From Streptomyces sp. NRRL WC-3618 (GTDB lineage: Bacteria > Actinomycetota > Actinomycetes > Streptomycetales > Streptomycetaceae), in assembly GCF_001280005.1 (NCBI RefSeq), contig NZ_LGDW01000314.1, positions 1 through 63,376 of the forward strand: 63,376 nucleotides of DNA. Reading direction: 5' to 3'. Shown here one piece after another: positions 53,747-62,646 of the stretch; position 1 is the stretch's first letter, and each line of letters opens with the position of its first letter. The notes beneath the pieces are model-generated. The model had not been told where the DNA came from. It made no database searches and saw only the letters and a program-made list of their open reading frames with translations. Position numbers and translations under genes: made by a program.

Positions 53747-55174
53747 GTGGAGTGGTTCACCGCACCCGACTACTGGCTGAGCCGACTGGTCCTCCAGCGC
53801 GGCCTGGCCTGCCTCTACCTCGTGGCGTTCCTGGGGGCGGCCCTCCAGTTCCGGGCGCTGATGGGCGAGCGGGGCATGCTTCCGGTTCCCCGTCTGGTCG
53901 CCCGGGTCGGCTTCCGGCAGGCACCGAGCGTGTTCCAACTCCACTACTCCGACCGCTTCTTCGCTGTCTGGTCCTGGACCGGCTGTGCGGTGTCGGTGGC
54001 GCTGCTCGCCGGGCTGGACTCGCGACTCCCGCTCTGGGCGGGCATGGCGCTGTGGCTGCTGCCGTGGGGGATGTACCTGTCGATCGTCAACGTCGGCCAG
54101 ACCTGGTACGGCTTCGGCTGGGAGTCGCTGCTCCTGGAGGTCGGTTTCCTCGCCGTCTTCCTGGGCAACGACGAGGTGGCGCCGCCGGTCGTGGTGCTGT
54201 TCCTGCTGCGCTGGATCCTGTTCCGCGTCGAATTCGGCGCCGGTCTGATCAAGATGCGCGGCGACGCCTGCTGGCGGAAACTGACCTGCCTCGACTTCCA
54301 TCACGAGACCCAGCCGATGCCGGGCCCGCTGAGCTGGTACTTCCACCGCCTCCCGAGGCCGGTGCACCGGATCGAGACCGCCGCCAACCACGTCACCCAA
54401 CTCGGCGTCCCCGTCCTGCTGTTCACTCCGCAGCCGGTGGCTACGGCCGCCGCGTCCCTGATGATCGTCACCCAGCTGTGGCTGGTTCTGTCGGGCAACT
54501 TCGCCTGGCTGAACTGGCTCACGATCGTGCTGGGACTGTCGGCGGTGCGCCTCCCGGACACGGCACCGAAGACCCTCCCGGACACCCCGCTCTGGTACGA
54601 GATCGTGGTCCTGACGATCGCCGTGACACTGGTGGCCCTCAGCTACCACCCGGTCCGCAACATGCTCTCGCGCCGCCAGGTCATGAACCGCTCCTTCGAC
54701 CCGCTCCACCTTGTCAACACCTACGGCGCCTTCGGCAGCGTCAGCCGTATCCGGTACGAGGTGATCGTCGAGGGCACGGCCGACGACGTACCGCGCGAGG
54801 ACTCCGACTGGCGGGAGTACGAGTTCAAGGGCAAGCCGGGTGAACCGGCGCGCAGGCCACGCCAGTTCGCGCCCTACCATCTGCGGCTCGACTGGATGAT
54901 GTGGTTCGCCGCGCTGTCGCCCGCGTACGCCGGTACATGGTTCGGCCCGATGGTCGAACGGCTCCTGGACAACGACCAGGACACCCTCCGGCTGCTGCGC
55001 CGCTCCCCGTTCCCACCGAACGCACCCCCGCGCTACATCCGCGCCCGCCTCTTCCGCTACCGGTACACGACCTGGCGGGAGCGGCGAGCGACGGGCGCGT
55101 ACTGGGAGCGGGTGTACGTACGGGAGTTCATGCCTCCGACGCGGCTTGCCCGCAGCCGGGTTCAGAGGCCGTAG
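53747..55174 (+). CDS. Lipase maturation factor family protein
   Basis: A 475-residue polytopic membrane protein. Helices include LACLYLVAFLGAALQFRALM, CAVSVALLAGLDSRLPLWAG and others; conserved lipase-maturation-factor motifs are SWTGCAVS, GYGFGWESLLLEVGFLAVFL with LRWILFRVEFGAGLIKMRGD and the soluble C-terminus with TYGAFGSVSRIRYEVIVEGT and APYHLRLDWMMWFAALSP. Members assist folding of secreted lipases in vertebrates; the bacterial role is unknown. The GTG at 53747 has GAGGAG upstream. No lipase gene is in the window. Confidence 0.92.
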   Translation: MEWFTAPDYWLSRLVLQRGLACLYLVAFLGAALQFRALMGERGMLPVPRLVARVGFRQAPSVFQLHYSDRFFAVWSWTGCAVSVALLAGLDSRLPLWAGMALWLLPWGMYLSIVNVGQTWYGFGWESLLLEVGFLAVFLGNDEVAPPVVVLFLLRWILFRVEFGAGLIKMRGDACWRKLTCLDFHHETQPMPGPLSWYFHRLPRPVHRIETAANHVTQLGVPVLLFTPQPVATAAASLMIVTQLWLVLSGNFAWLNWLTIVLGLSAVRLPDTAPKTLPDTPLWYEIVVLTIAVTLVALSYHPVRNMLSRRQVMNRSFDPLHLVNTYGAFGSVSRIRYEVIVEGTADDVPREDSDWREYEFKGKPGEPARRPRQFAPYHLRLDWMMWFAALSPAYAGTWFGPMVERLLDNDQDTLRLLRRSPFPPNAPPRYIRARLFRYRYTTWRERRATGAYWERVYVREFMPPTRLARSRVQRP

Positions 55175-55202
55175 ACGCTGGTCGCGGTCAGGACAGTCCC
55201 TC

Positions 55203-56195
55203 CTACGGCGCTTCGGTGGTCAGCAGGCCCGTGTCCCGGAGTTCCTGCCAGAATGCCTCGGGCACGGGCACGGCGAACTGCTCGGCGCAGTCGCGGACTT
55301 CGGCCGCCGTACGAGTGCCGACGAGGACGCCGGCGACGGCCGGGTGCGCCGCGCAGAAGGCGAGCGCGGCCGCTCGCAGGGTGATGCCGTGGCGGTCGGC
55401 GACGGACTTCATGCGCAGGGCGCGGTCCAGCAACTCGCCCGACACCGCCGCGTAGTTGTAGGTCGCCCCGGGCTTCGGGTCGGCCAGCAGACCGGAGTTG
55501 AAGGCGCCACCGATCACGACGGACGTACCGCGTTCGACGGCGGCCGGGAGGAGTTCGGTGAGCGCGCTCTGGTCGAGGAGGGTGTAGCGGCCGGCGCACA
55601 GGACCACGTCGACGTCGGTGTCCCGGACGAAGCGGGTGAGCATCTCCGTCTGGTTCATGCCCGCGCCGATCGCCCGCACGACGCCTTCGGAGCGGAGTTC
55701 CTCCAGCGCCGGGTAGGCCTCGCGGAAGGCCGACTCGGCGTGGTCGTCGGGGTCGTGGAGGTAGACGACGTCGACGTGGTCGAGGCCGAGCCGCTCCAGG
55801 CTCGCCTCCAGTGTGCGGCGTACACCGTCGGCGCTGAAGTCCCAGACGCGGGTGTGGGTGGCGGGGACCGCGAAGCCGTTGGCGAGGTCGTCGCCCGCCG
55901 GGGCCTCGGCGGGTTCCAGGCGGCGGCCGACCTTCGTGGAGATGGTGTACGCCGAGCGCGGGTGTTCGCTCAGGGCCGCGCCGAGGCGGCGTTCGGAGAG
56001 GCCGATGCCGTAGTGCGGGGCGGTGTCGAAGTAGCGGATGCCCGTGTCCCAGGCCGCGGACACGGCGTCGTGTGCCTGTGCGTCGGTGACCTCGGTGAAG
56101 AGGTTGCCGATGGCGGCGGCGCCGAAGCCGAGGCCGGTGATCTCGACGCCGCTGCGGCCGAGCGTGTGCACCGGCATCGGCACGGTTGCGGACAT
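55203..56195 (-). CDS. Aldo/keto reductase (D-threo-aldose / L-fucose 1-dehydrogenase type)
   Basis: A 330-residue NAD(P)-dependent enzyme with the AKR catalytic set: Asp and Tyr in GIRYFDTAPHYGIGLSERRL, Lys in YTISTKVGRRLEP and His in VVYLHDPDDHAE. The N-terminus TLGRSGVEITGLGFGAAAIG and the overall sequence are typical of L-fucose/D-threo-aldose dehydrogenases, which convert L-fucose or D-arabinose to the lactone. It follows the SDR gene on the same strand, 32 bases apart, and the truncated relative at 205-462 comes from the same family. ATG 56195 has GGGAG upstream. Confidence 0.9.
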   Translation of the reverse strand: MSATVPMPVHTLGRSGVEITGLGFGAAAIGNLFTEVTDAQAHDAVSAAWDTGIRYFDTAPHYGIGLSERRLGAALSEHPRSAYTISTKVGRRLEPAEAPAGDDLANGFAVPATHTRVWDFSADGVRRTLEASLERLGLDHVDVVYLHDPDDHAESAFREAYPALEELRSEGVVRAIGAGMNQTEMLTRFVRDTDVDVVLCAGRYTLLDQSALTELLPAAVERGTSVVIGGAFNSGLLADPKPGATYNYAAVSGELLDRALRMKSVADRHGITLRAAALAFCAAHPAVAGVLVGTRTAAEVRDCAEQFAVPVPEAFWQELRDTGLLTTEAP

Positions 56196-56227
56196 GTCAG
56201 GACTCCCTGAGGTGGGGTGCGGCGTGT

Positions 56228-56983
56228 TCACTGGGCGGCCGGACGCAGGCGCAGGCCCTGCATACCGCCGTCGACGGCGAGTGAGGTGCCGGTGGTGGCG
56301 CCGGACAGGGGACTCGCCAAGTAGGCGATGGCGCCCGCGACTTCGTGGGCCGAGACAAGGCGGCCGGTGGGCTGGCGGGCCTCCAGGGCGGCGCGTTCGG
56401 CGACGGGGTCGGCGGACGAGTCGAGGAGGCGGCCGACCCACGGGGTGTCGGCCGTGCCGGGGTTGACGCAGTTCACGCGGATGCCCTCACGGACGTGGTC
56501 GGCGGCCATGGCCAGAGTCAGGGAGTACACGGCGCCCTTGGTGGCGCAGTACAGGGCGCGCTGCGGCAGGCCGGCCGTGGCCCCGATCGAGCAGGTGTTC
56601 ACGATGGCGGCGTGCGCGGAGCTGCGCAGGTGCGGCAGGGCGGCCCGGGAGACGCGGACCATGCCGACCACGTTGACGTCGAAGACTCCGTGCCACTGTT
56701 CGTCGTCGTTGTCCTCGATGGTGCCCTGGGCCCCTATACCGGCGTTGTTGATGACGATGTCGAGACCGCCGAGGTCTGCCACGGCGGCGGCCACCGCCTC
56801 CCGTACGGACGTGTCGTCGGTGACGTCGGCCCGGTAGCCGCGCAGCGGTTTCTCGACCGACGACGGGTCCAGATCGAGGACGGCGACCTGTGCGCCGCGC
56901 GCCGCCAGCAGTTCGGCGGTGGCCCGGCCGATACCGGACGCACCGCCCGTGACCAGCGCCTTGAGCCCCTCGAAGTCGGTCAT
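56228..56983 (-). CDS. SDR family oxidoreductase
   Basis: A 251-residue classical short-chain dehydrogenase with the cofactor loop LVTGGASGIGRATAELLAAR, NNAG (DIVINNAGIGAQG), catalytic Ser in IVNTCSIGATAG, and Tyr-x-x-x-Lys in ALYCATKGAVYSL, followed by VNPGTADTPWV. Asp at the end of beta-strand 2 (VLDLDPSSV) indicates NAD preference. It probably oxidises a sugar or sugar acid together with the aldo/keto reductase. It is first in the SDR-AKR operon, divergent from the FadR gene. ATG 56983 fits the family start. Confidence 0.93.
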   Translation of the reverse strand: MTDFEGLKALVTGGASGIGRATAELLAARGAQVAVLDLDPSSVEKPLRGYRADVTDDTSVREAVAAAVADLGGLDIVINNAGIGAQGTIEDNDDEQWHGVFDVNVVGMVRVSRAALPHLRSSAHAAIVNTCSIGATAGLPQRALYCATKGAVYSLTLAMAADHVREGIRVNCVNPGTADTPWVGRLLDSSADPVAERAALEARQPTGRLVSAHEVAGAIAYLASPLSGATTGTSLAVDGGMQGLRLRPAAQ

Positions 56984-57167
56984 GCGGCCTGCCCCTTCTC
57001 TTTCACCGGGTCGGCGGCCCAGAAAGTACCACCCTGGACAGCGATCCTGCCTCGTGCCGTCCGCCGACTCGCCGTCGAGCGCGATCGCGGGATGCACCGC
57101 ATATTTATCAGACCACTTTCGGGTTCGAACACCCCGGAGGGCCAAAATTCCCGGATTCCGACCGTAG

Positions 57168-57178
57168 TGGTCCGACCA
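57168..57178. promoter_or_regulatory. FadR-type operator TGGTCCGACCA
   Basis: A perfect palindrome with five-base arms in the 250-base gap between the divergent SDR and FadR genes. FadR-subfamily sites have the TGGT-N-ACCA type. A related core GGTCnGACC lies in the GH43 promoter at 13942. Confidence 0.75.
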
Positions 57179-57233
57179 ACCCGCTGGTTAACTGGTTGAA
57201 GTGCGGCGTCACCCGGCGACAGGAGGACACGGC

Positions 57234-57971
57234 GTGGACGAGATCCCGGCCGACGGCACAGGAGCCGTCCCGCAGAAGGGCACTGTGACGCAGCGCGCCA
57301 TCGAGCAGATCAAGGCGATGATCGGCGAGGGCCGTCTGGAGCCGGGCCAGCGACTGCCCACCGAGCGCGATCTCGCCGCCCGGCTGGGCATCTCGCGCAG
57401 TTCGACGCGGGAGGCGATCCGGGCGCTCACGGTGATGGGCGTACTGGAGGCCCGGCACGGCTCGGGCATCTACGTGACCCAGCTGGAGGCCGGCGACCTG
57501 CTGGAGACCTTCGGTGTGGTCGCGGATCTCTCGCGGGGCCCTCGGCTGGCCGAGCTGCTGGAGGTCCGGCGCATCCTGGAGTCGACGGCGACCGCGCTGG
57601 CCGCCGCGCGGATCACCCCGGACCAGCTCGCGGAGGTGGAGAAACATCTCGCGGCGATGAACGCCACCGACGATCCCGAGGAGATCCTCGCCCACGACCT
57701 GTCCTTCCATCGCGCGATCACCGCCGCGGCCGGCAACGACAGCATGGCGGCGATCCTGGAGGGCCTCTCCTCCCGGACGTTCCGCGCCCGCGTCTGGCGC
57801 GCCTACCAGGAAGAGGGCGCCTTCGCCCGCACCCGCCGCGAGCACGCCGCGATCCACCGCGCCCTCGTCGCCCACGACCCGGAAGCGGCCCGAGCGGCAG
57901 CGGCGGCCCACGTGGGCGAGGTGGAGCAGTGGCTGCGCGGGCAGTCCGACGCTCCGCCGACCGGGCCGTGA
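57234..57971 (+). CDS. FadR-subfamily GntR transcriptional regulator
   Basis: A 245-residue regulator. The winged helix (RAIEQIKAMIGEGRLEPGQR, then LAARLGISRSSTREAIRAL) is followed by an FCD domain with the metal histidines in HDLSFHRAITAAAG and REHAAIHRALVAH. GTG 57234 has AGGAGG upstream. The protein is divergent from the SDR-AKR operon with a TGGTCCGACCA palindrome between, so it most likely represses that operon and itself in response to a sugar acid or lactone. It is a paralogue of the regulator at 453. Confidence 0.93.
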   Translation: MDEIPADGTGAVPQKGTVTQRAIEQIKAMIGEGRLEPGQRLPTERDLAARLGISRSSTREAIRALTVMGVLEARHGSGIYVTQLEAGDLLETFGVVADLSRGPRLAELLEVRRILESTATALAAARITPDQLAEVEKHLAAMNATDDPEEILAHDLSFHRAITAAAGNDSMAAILEGLSSRTFRARVWRAYQEEGAFARTRREHAAIHRALVAHDPEAARAAAAAHVGEVEQWLRGQSDAPPTGP

Positions 57972-58008
57972 CGGCTGGACACGGTCATGGCGCGGCGGAC
58001 TCCTCGGG

Positions 58009-59865
58009 TCAGCGGACGGGGGTCAAGTGCCAGACGGCGGGCGGGTGTTGGTCCGGCGGGTACTGCGCGAGACGGCCGTCGTCGGTCACGTGCGCAGCCA
58101 TCCGGGTGATCGCGTTGACGAGTCGGTAGCCCCCTGCGGACGGCTCCAACTCCCAGCGCTGCACGGTGTTCGCGGTGTCGCAGGTCTGTGGGGTGAGCTC
58201 GACGCCGGGCTGGAGCGGGGTGTTGAGCGTGAGCTTTCCGCCGCGCACCTCCAGGCAGCCGGACCCGGTCTTCAAGGTGACGTATCCGTCGGGCGTGCGC
58301 CGCACCTCGGCGGTCAGGGACACCCCGTCCGCCCGCAAGGTGTACGTGCCGTCCGTGACCGGCACTCGGGTCGGGTCCCGCCATCCCGGTGCGTGCCCGA
58401 CGGCCGTCCCCCGCGCCGTGAACCGGGCATACGTGGCGTCGGGGTGCGGATCGCCCCAGGTGGCCTGTGCCAGGTGCCGCAGCGCGGGGTCGGTGTCGAC
58501 GGCGACCTCGTGCTCGGTCTCGCCGCGCCCGTTGTCCGGCCAGAGGCTGATCTTCGCGCCGGTGATGCCCTGGCTGGAGGCGAGTTGCTCGCCCTCGAAG
58601 CTGCGCGGGTCCCAACTCTGGTCGTACAGGCCCTTGGTGTCGCTGTGGAAGCCGCCCCGGACGAGATACAGCGCATAGGCCGCGTTCATCAACGGGTACC
58701 CCTGGGACCGGAGTTGGCTCGGTTTCACGGCCACACTCAGCCAGTGCTCCACGGTGGTCCCCGCGGTCACCGGCACGGTGTTGGCGCCGGTGAGCCCGTC
58801 GTTCCAGACGCGCAACTTCCTGCCGCTTGCCGCCAGGCGGGCCTGGACGCGGTTGACGAAGTCGATGAAGGCGTCCTGGGGTGTGGCGTTCGCCCCGAAC
58901 TTCTCCCGTGCGTAGCGCAGGATCTGCGGGTACTTGGCGAAGTCGGAGCCCAGCATGTACTCGTCGGCGCCCATGTGCCAGGAGCCGCCGGTGAAGACCT
59001 GTGCGTACTCGTCGATCAGGCTCGTGTAGTAGTCGAAGGCGGCGGGCCGGGTGATGTCGAGTCTGCTGGGCTGCCGGTTGCCGTCGGAGTCGGTGAGCTG
59101 GAGATCCGGGCGGTTCTCGATCCACGGGTCCATGTGGCCCGGGGAGTTGATCTCCGGAATGATCTCGACGTGGTACTTGTCGCCGAGGGCGACGAGCCGC
59201 CGTATCTCGTCCTTGGTGTAGTAGCCCCAGGTGTTGGCCTCGGGGTGGGTGTCGCTCTTCACCTTGAGTTCGAGGAGGAGTTGGTTGAGTTTGCCGTACG
59301 CCATGTCGCGTACGAGGTTCTCCAGCCACCCGGTCGAGATGTGGATGTAGCAGGCGCACACCCCGACGCCCCGTTCCGCGTACCGGGGCACGTCGACCGT
59401 GCGGCCGGCGGGGATCCGGTCGCCCTGGGCGAGGAGCTGGAGGAGGGTGCGGGTGCCGTAGAAGGCGCCGCTCTCGGTCGCGCCGGTCACCGACAGCCGT
59501 GCGCCGGACCGGAGTTCGTACCCTTCCGCGCCGAGTGCGGTTCGCGCCGGGACCACCTCGATAACGATGTCACCGGCCCGCGCTCCGCCGCTCACCACAG
59601 GCGGGGTGCCGTGGCCGGCCGCCCGTAGATCGTCGGCGAGGGTGTCCGCGACCCTGCGCCCGGGCGCCGTGTCGGCGATGAGACGGGCAGCGGAGCCGTA
59701 CTGGTAACTCCCTTGTTCCGGCCTCCAGTTGGCGAGAGCGGGCACCGTGACCGGAGTCACCGCCGCGCCCGCCACGCCCGTCCGTGCGGACGCCTGGACC
59801 GGTAGGGCGAGCAGGAACAGGGCCACCGCGGCCAACAGGAGCCGGCCTCTTGGATACGTACGCAT
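58009..59865 (-). CDS. Secreted GH20 beta-N-acetylhexosaminidase with ricin-like C-terminal domain
   Basis: A 618-residue exported enzyme. After a signal peptide (RLLLAAVALFLLALPVQASA), a GH20b domain leads to the catalytic barrel, with GVGVCACYIHISTGWLENLV, HVEIIPEINSPGHMDPWIEN and the catalytic Asp-Glu pair in SWHMGADEYMLGSDF. The C-terminal part (KTGSGCLEVRGGKLTLNTPL, then CDTANTVQRWELEPSAGG) is a lectin-like trefoil. Release of N-acetylhexosamine or a disaccharide such as lacto-N-biose is possible. ATG 59865 has AAGGGGAG upstream; ATG 59883 is a less likely start. It is convergent with the FadR gene. Confidence 0.92.
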   Translation of the reverse strand: MRTYPRGRLLLAAVALFLLALPVQASARTGVAGAAVTPVTVPALANWRPEQGSYQYGSAARLIADTAPGRRVADTLADDLRAAGHGTPPVVSGGARAGDIVIEVVPARTALGAEGYELRSGARLSVTGATESGAFYGTRTLLQLLAQGDRIPAGRTVDVPRYAERGVGVCACYIHISTGWLENLVRDMAYGKLNQLLLELKVKSDTHPEANTWGYYTKDEIRRLVALGDKYHVEIIPEINSPGHMDPWIENRPDLQLTDSDGNRQPSRLDITRPAAFDYYTSLIDEYAQVFTGGSWHMGADEYMLGSDFAKYPQILRYAREKFGANATPQDAFIDFVNRVQARLAASGRKLRVWNDGLTGANTVPVTAGTTVEHWLSVAVKPSQLRSQGYPLMNAAYALYLVRGGFHSDTKGLYDQSWDPRSFEGEQLASSQGITGAKISLWPDNGRGETEHEVAVDTDPALRHLAQATWGDPHPDATYARFTARGTAVGHAPGWRDPTRVPVTDGTYTLRADGVSLTAEVRRTPDGYVTLKTGSGCLEVRGGKLTLNTPLQPGVELTPQTCDTANTVQRWELEPSAGGYRLVNAITRMAAHVTDDGRLAQYPPDQHPPAVWHLTPVR

Positions 59866-60126
59866 CTGGAAGCTCCCCTTCATCGGATGTGTGATGATCG
59901 AGCGCCCCCCGGGCGGTGTCAATGGGGTCCGGAGCCAGCGGTGTTCAGCCAGTGATCGGATGACCGGCGAGTCCGCGAGGGCGGCCGGACACGCCGCCGT
60001 CGGGAAAGTCCAGGAGACCCGGCCCGAATGTCCAAGGTCCACGGCTCTCGACGCCCCTTGTACTCACGAGTAGCCTCATCGCCGCACGCGTAGCACGATG
60101 TGTTGTATCCACCCCGAGGAGCCCCC

Positions 60127-61470
60127 GTGACCAGCTGGGCCGGCCGTACCGCCACCGAGATCGCCGCCGCCGTACACGAGAAGCGCGTCACGCCCCGCGA
60201 AGTCGTCGCCGAACATCTCGCGCGCATCGAACTCCTTGACGTCCGCGTCGGAGCGTTCCGCCGGCTGCGGGCCCAGGAGGCGCTGGCCGAGGCGGACGAG
60301 GTGGCCGACCGCGCGGACCTCGCGGACCTTCCGCTTGCGGGCGTACCCGTCGCGGTAAAGGACAACCTCGGGGTACGCGGCGAGTCGACCCGGCACGGCT
60401 CCGCCGCGACGCCGGACACCCCCGCCGACCACGACCACGTCACCGTTGCCCGGCTGCGCGCGGCGGGCGCGATCGTCGTCGGGGTCACCAATGTGCCCGA
60501 GCTGTGCATCTGGGGCACCACGGAGGGCCCTCTGGGCACAGCCCGCAACCCGTGGGACACCACCCGCACGGCCGGCGGTTCCTCGGGCGGCAGCGCGGCG
60601 GCCGTCGGCGCCGGAATGGTGCCGATCGCGCTGGGCAACGACGGCATGGGCTCACTGCGCATCCCCGCCGCCAACTGCGGTGTCGTCACCATCAAACCGG
60701 GCCTCGGAGTCGTCCCGGCGGGCATCGGCAACGGCGACTGGTTCGGGATGTCGGAGAACGGCCCGCTGGCGACAACGGTCGAGGACGCCCGGCTGCTGCT
60801 GTCGGTCCTCGCGGACACCCGCTTCGTACGCTCGGAGGCGCACGCCCACCGCAAGGTCGCCCTCTCCGTCCGCAGCCCCATCGCCGGCGTCACGATCAGC
60901 AGGCCGTACGCCTCCGCCGCGCGCGAGGCCGCCGCGCTGCTGGACAGCGCCGGTCACGAGGTGGTGCCCGCCGACCCTCCGTACCCGCTGTCGATCGGCG
61001 TGACCTCGTTCACCCACTGGACGGCGGGCACGGCCCGGGACGCGGAGGGCCTCGACCGGAGCGGGCTGAGCAGGCGCACCCGGGTCCACGCGGCCGTCGG
61101 GCGCCGGTTCGTCGGTTATGTCGAGCGCGGGCAGCACAAGGAACAGCTGCGACGGCGCCTCGAGCCGTTCTTCGCCGCGCACGACGTACTGCTCACCCCG
61201 GCCCTCGCCCGGCGCTCACCCACCGCCGCGGCCTGGCACGAGCGGGGCTGGCTGCGCAACATCCTCGCCAACACCAACTACTCGCCGATGACGCCCCCGT
61301 GGAACCTGACGGGCTGGCCGGCGATGTCGGTGCCGTTCGGCACCCTGCCCTCGGGCGCGCCCTGCGCCGTACAACTGGTCGGGCGCCCCGGATCGGAAGC
61401 CGTACTTCTCGATGTGGCCCAGCAGTTGGAGGAGCTGCACCCCTGGCAGCGGACGGCTCCGCTCGCCTGA
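60127..61470 (+). CDS. Amidase-signature family enzyme
   Basis: A 447-residue amide hydrolase. The catalytic lysine (Lys78 in GVPVAVKDNLGVRG), the cis-serine in TAGGSSGGSAAAVG (about 149-162) and the nucleophile (Ser176 in GNDGMGSLRIPAANCG) are all present. A C-terminal segment NLTGWPAMSVPFGTLPSGAP with CAVQLVGRPGSEAVLL is typical. The substrate cannot be fixed; it is not GatA, since the usual GatB/C partners are absent. GTG 60127 has GAGGAG upstream. It is divergent from GH20. Confidence 0.92.
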   Translation: MTSWAGRTATEIAAAVHEKRVTPREVVAEHLARIELLDVRVGAFRRLRAQEALAEADEVADRADLADLPLAGVPVAVKDNLGVRGESTRHGSAATPDTPADHDHVTVARLRAAGAIVVGVTNVPELCIWGTTEGPLGTARNPWDTTRTAGGSSGGSAAAVGAGMVPIALGNDGMGSLRIPAANCGVVTIKPGLGVVPAGIGNGDWFGMSENGPLATTVEDARLLLSVLADTRFVRSEAHAHRKVALSVRSPIAGVTISRPYASAAREAAALLDSAGHEVVPADPPYPLSIGVTSFTHWTAGTARDAEGLDRSGLSRRTRVHAAVGRRFVGYVERGQHKEQLRRRLEPFFAAHDVLLTPALARRSPTAAAWHERGWLRNILANTNYSPMTPPWNLTGWPAMSVPFGTLPSGAPCAVQLVGRPGSEAVLLDVAQQLEELHPWQRTAPLA

Positions 61471-61474
61471 TCCG

Positions 61475-61975
61475 TCAGTCTCCGAGCGCCTTGTACATGA
61501 TGTGCAGACCCACCCGGCCGTCCCGGGGGTGCTCGAACGCGTCCGGTACCGTGCCGAGGATCATGAAGCCCAGCGAGGTCCACAGCCTGACCGCCGGATT
61601 GGTCTCGACGACGGCGTTGAAGACCATGCCCCGGTAGCCGTGGGCCCGGGCCTCGTCCAGGACGTGTTCGGCGAGAGCGCGGCCGATGCCATGCCCGGCA
61701 CGGTCGGGGTCGACCATGAAGCCGGCGTTGGCTGTACGGGCGGCGGGGCCGGCGTAGTTGGGGGTGAGGTAGGCGGAGCCGACGACGGCTCCGGCGCTGT
61801 CCTCGGCCACGTACACACGCTTGGCCGGGCTCATCCACAGGGCGCGGGCCGCTTCCTCGGACGTGTCCGGGTCCCAGGTATAGGTGTCGGCGGCGGCGAC
61901 GATGCGGTGCCAGAACGGCCAGATGCGCGGCCAGTCGTCGGCGGTGGCTTGGCGGATCGCTCTGATGACCGGCAT
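61475..61975 (-). CDS. GNAT-family N-acetyltransferase
   Basis: A 166-residue acetyltransferase. The fold is recognisable from IRAIRQATADDWPRIWPFWH, GAVVGSAYLTPNYAGPAART with ANAGFMVDPDRAGHGIGRAL (acetyl-CoA loop R/Q-x-x-G-x-G/A), VFNAVVETNPAVRLWTSLGF and FEHPRDGRVGLHIMYKAL. The substrate is unknown. It ends four bases after the convergent amidase stop. Confidence 0.92.
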   Translation of the reverse strand: MPVIRAIRQATADDWPRIWPFWHRIVAAADTYTWDPDTSEEAARALWMSPAKRVYVAEDSAGAVVGSAYLTPNYAGPAARTANAGFMVDPDRAGHGIGRALAEHVLDEARAHGYRGMVFNAVVETNPAVRLWTSLGFMILGTVPDAFEHPRDGRVGLHIMYKALGD

Positions 61976-62035
61976 GGACGTGAGTGTGGCACGTCCATGC
62001 CGAGGCGATCTCGACCGGTCCTGTCCGTCCGTGCG

Positions 62036-62209
62036 TCAGTCGACGCTGGGCAGGATGTGAGGCTCGGCGAGGTCGTCCTCGTAGCCCGCCAGGCGGATCG
62101 GGGCCGACCTGGCCCACACGTCGAGGCTGCCGAGCCGTTCGCTCCGGTCTCCGGCGGCCTTGGTGCGTTCCTCAGGGCCTTGTTCGAGATTCGTCTTCTC
62201 CGGTGTCAC
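62036..62209 (-). CDS. 57-residue protein of unknown function
   Basis: This short gene reads from GTG 62209 with AAGGAG seven bases upstream and stops at TGA 62036. The sequence runs TPEKTNLEQGPEERTKAAGD, RSERLGSLDVWARSAPIRLA, GYEDDLAEPHILPSVD: an acidic-basic N-terminal leader and a C-terminus with a single Trp and an acidic PHILPSVD end. No cysteine is present and no family is recognised. A good ribosome site and strong codon bias support it. It could be a small regulatory protein or a peptide precursor; no modifying enzyme is next to it. Confidence 0.6.
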   Translation of the reverse strand: MTPEKTNLEQGPEERTKAAGDRSERLGSLDVWARSAPIRLAGYEDDLAEPHILPSVD

Positions 62210-62646
62210 CGCGCACTCCTTATGTGTCGGTCACCCTCAGGACGTTCGGGACCAGTCTGATGCCGGCCGCTCCACATCCACTCGGGTCTGGTTCAGAAAC
62301 AGTCAGGACGCGGTGGCGCCGGTAACGGACCGTGGGTGTGGGTGGAACCCAGTGGTGATGTCCGTCCGGAACAGTATTAACCAAATGAGCGGGCGCCCGC
62401 TCGATGGGGTGAAAACAAGGAGTAAAGATCTCAAGTCGTCCACTGTTCATTCAGCCATAATCTGCGGTTGTTTGTTACCTGGCGAGCGGTTTGAGTATCA
62501 CCCGTATGGACCTTTCGACATCCCGTGTCGCGGTGGCCCGAACAGGTCCGGCAGTTCAGCTCCCGTTGACCCGCGCGCAAGTCGCCCATGGTGTGCTGAC
62601 CGACGGCAACGGCTGGTCCCGCGGTAGGACTCGGGAGGACTGACGT
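62210..62646. other. AT-richer intergenic region
   Basis: About 440 bases, unusually AT-rich around 62370-62500, including a palindrome at 62387. A possible 45-codon frame (62506-62643, MDLSTSRVAVARTG...) has no good ribosome site and weak codon bias. It ends four bases before the next start, so it could be a leader peptide, but the evidence is thin. Confidence 0.55.
62387..62402. promoter_or_regulatory. GAGCGGGCGCCCGCTC palindrome
   Basis: A perfect 16-base palindrome in the AT-rich spacer, of the kind bound by TetR/MarR-type regulators. No such regulator gene is next to it. Confidence 0.6.

Noticed and set aside
62506..62643. Possible 45-codon leaderless gene before the HD-like gene
   Set aside because: Third-position GC is well below neighbouring genes and no ribosome site is present; kept only as a note in the spacer.
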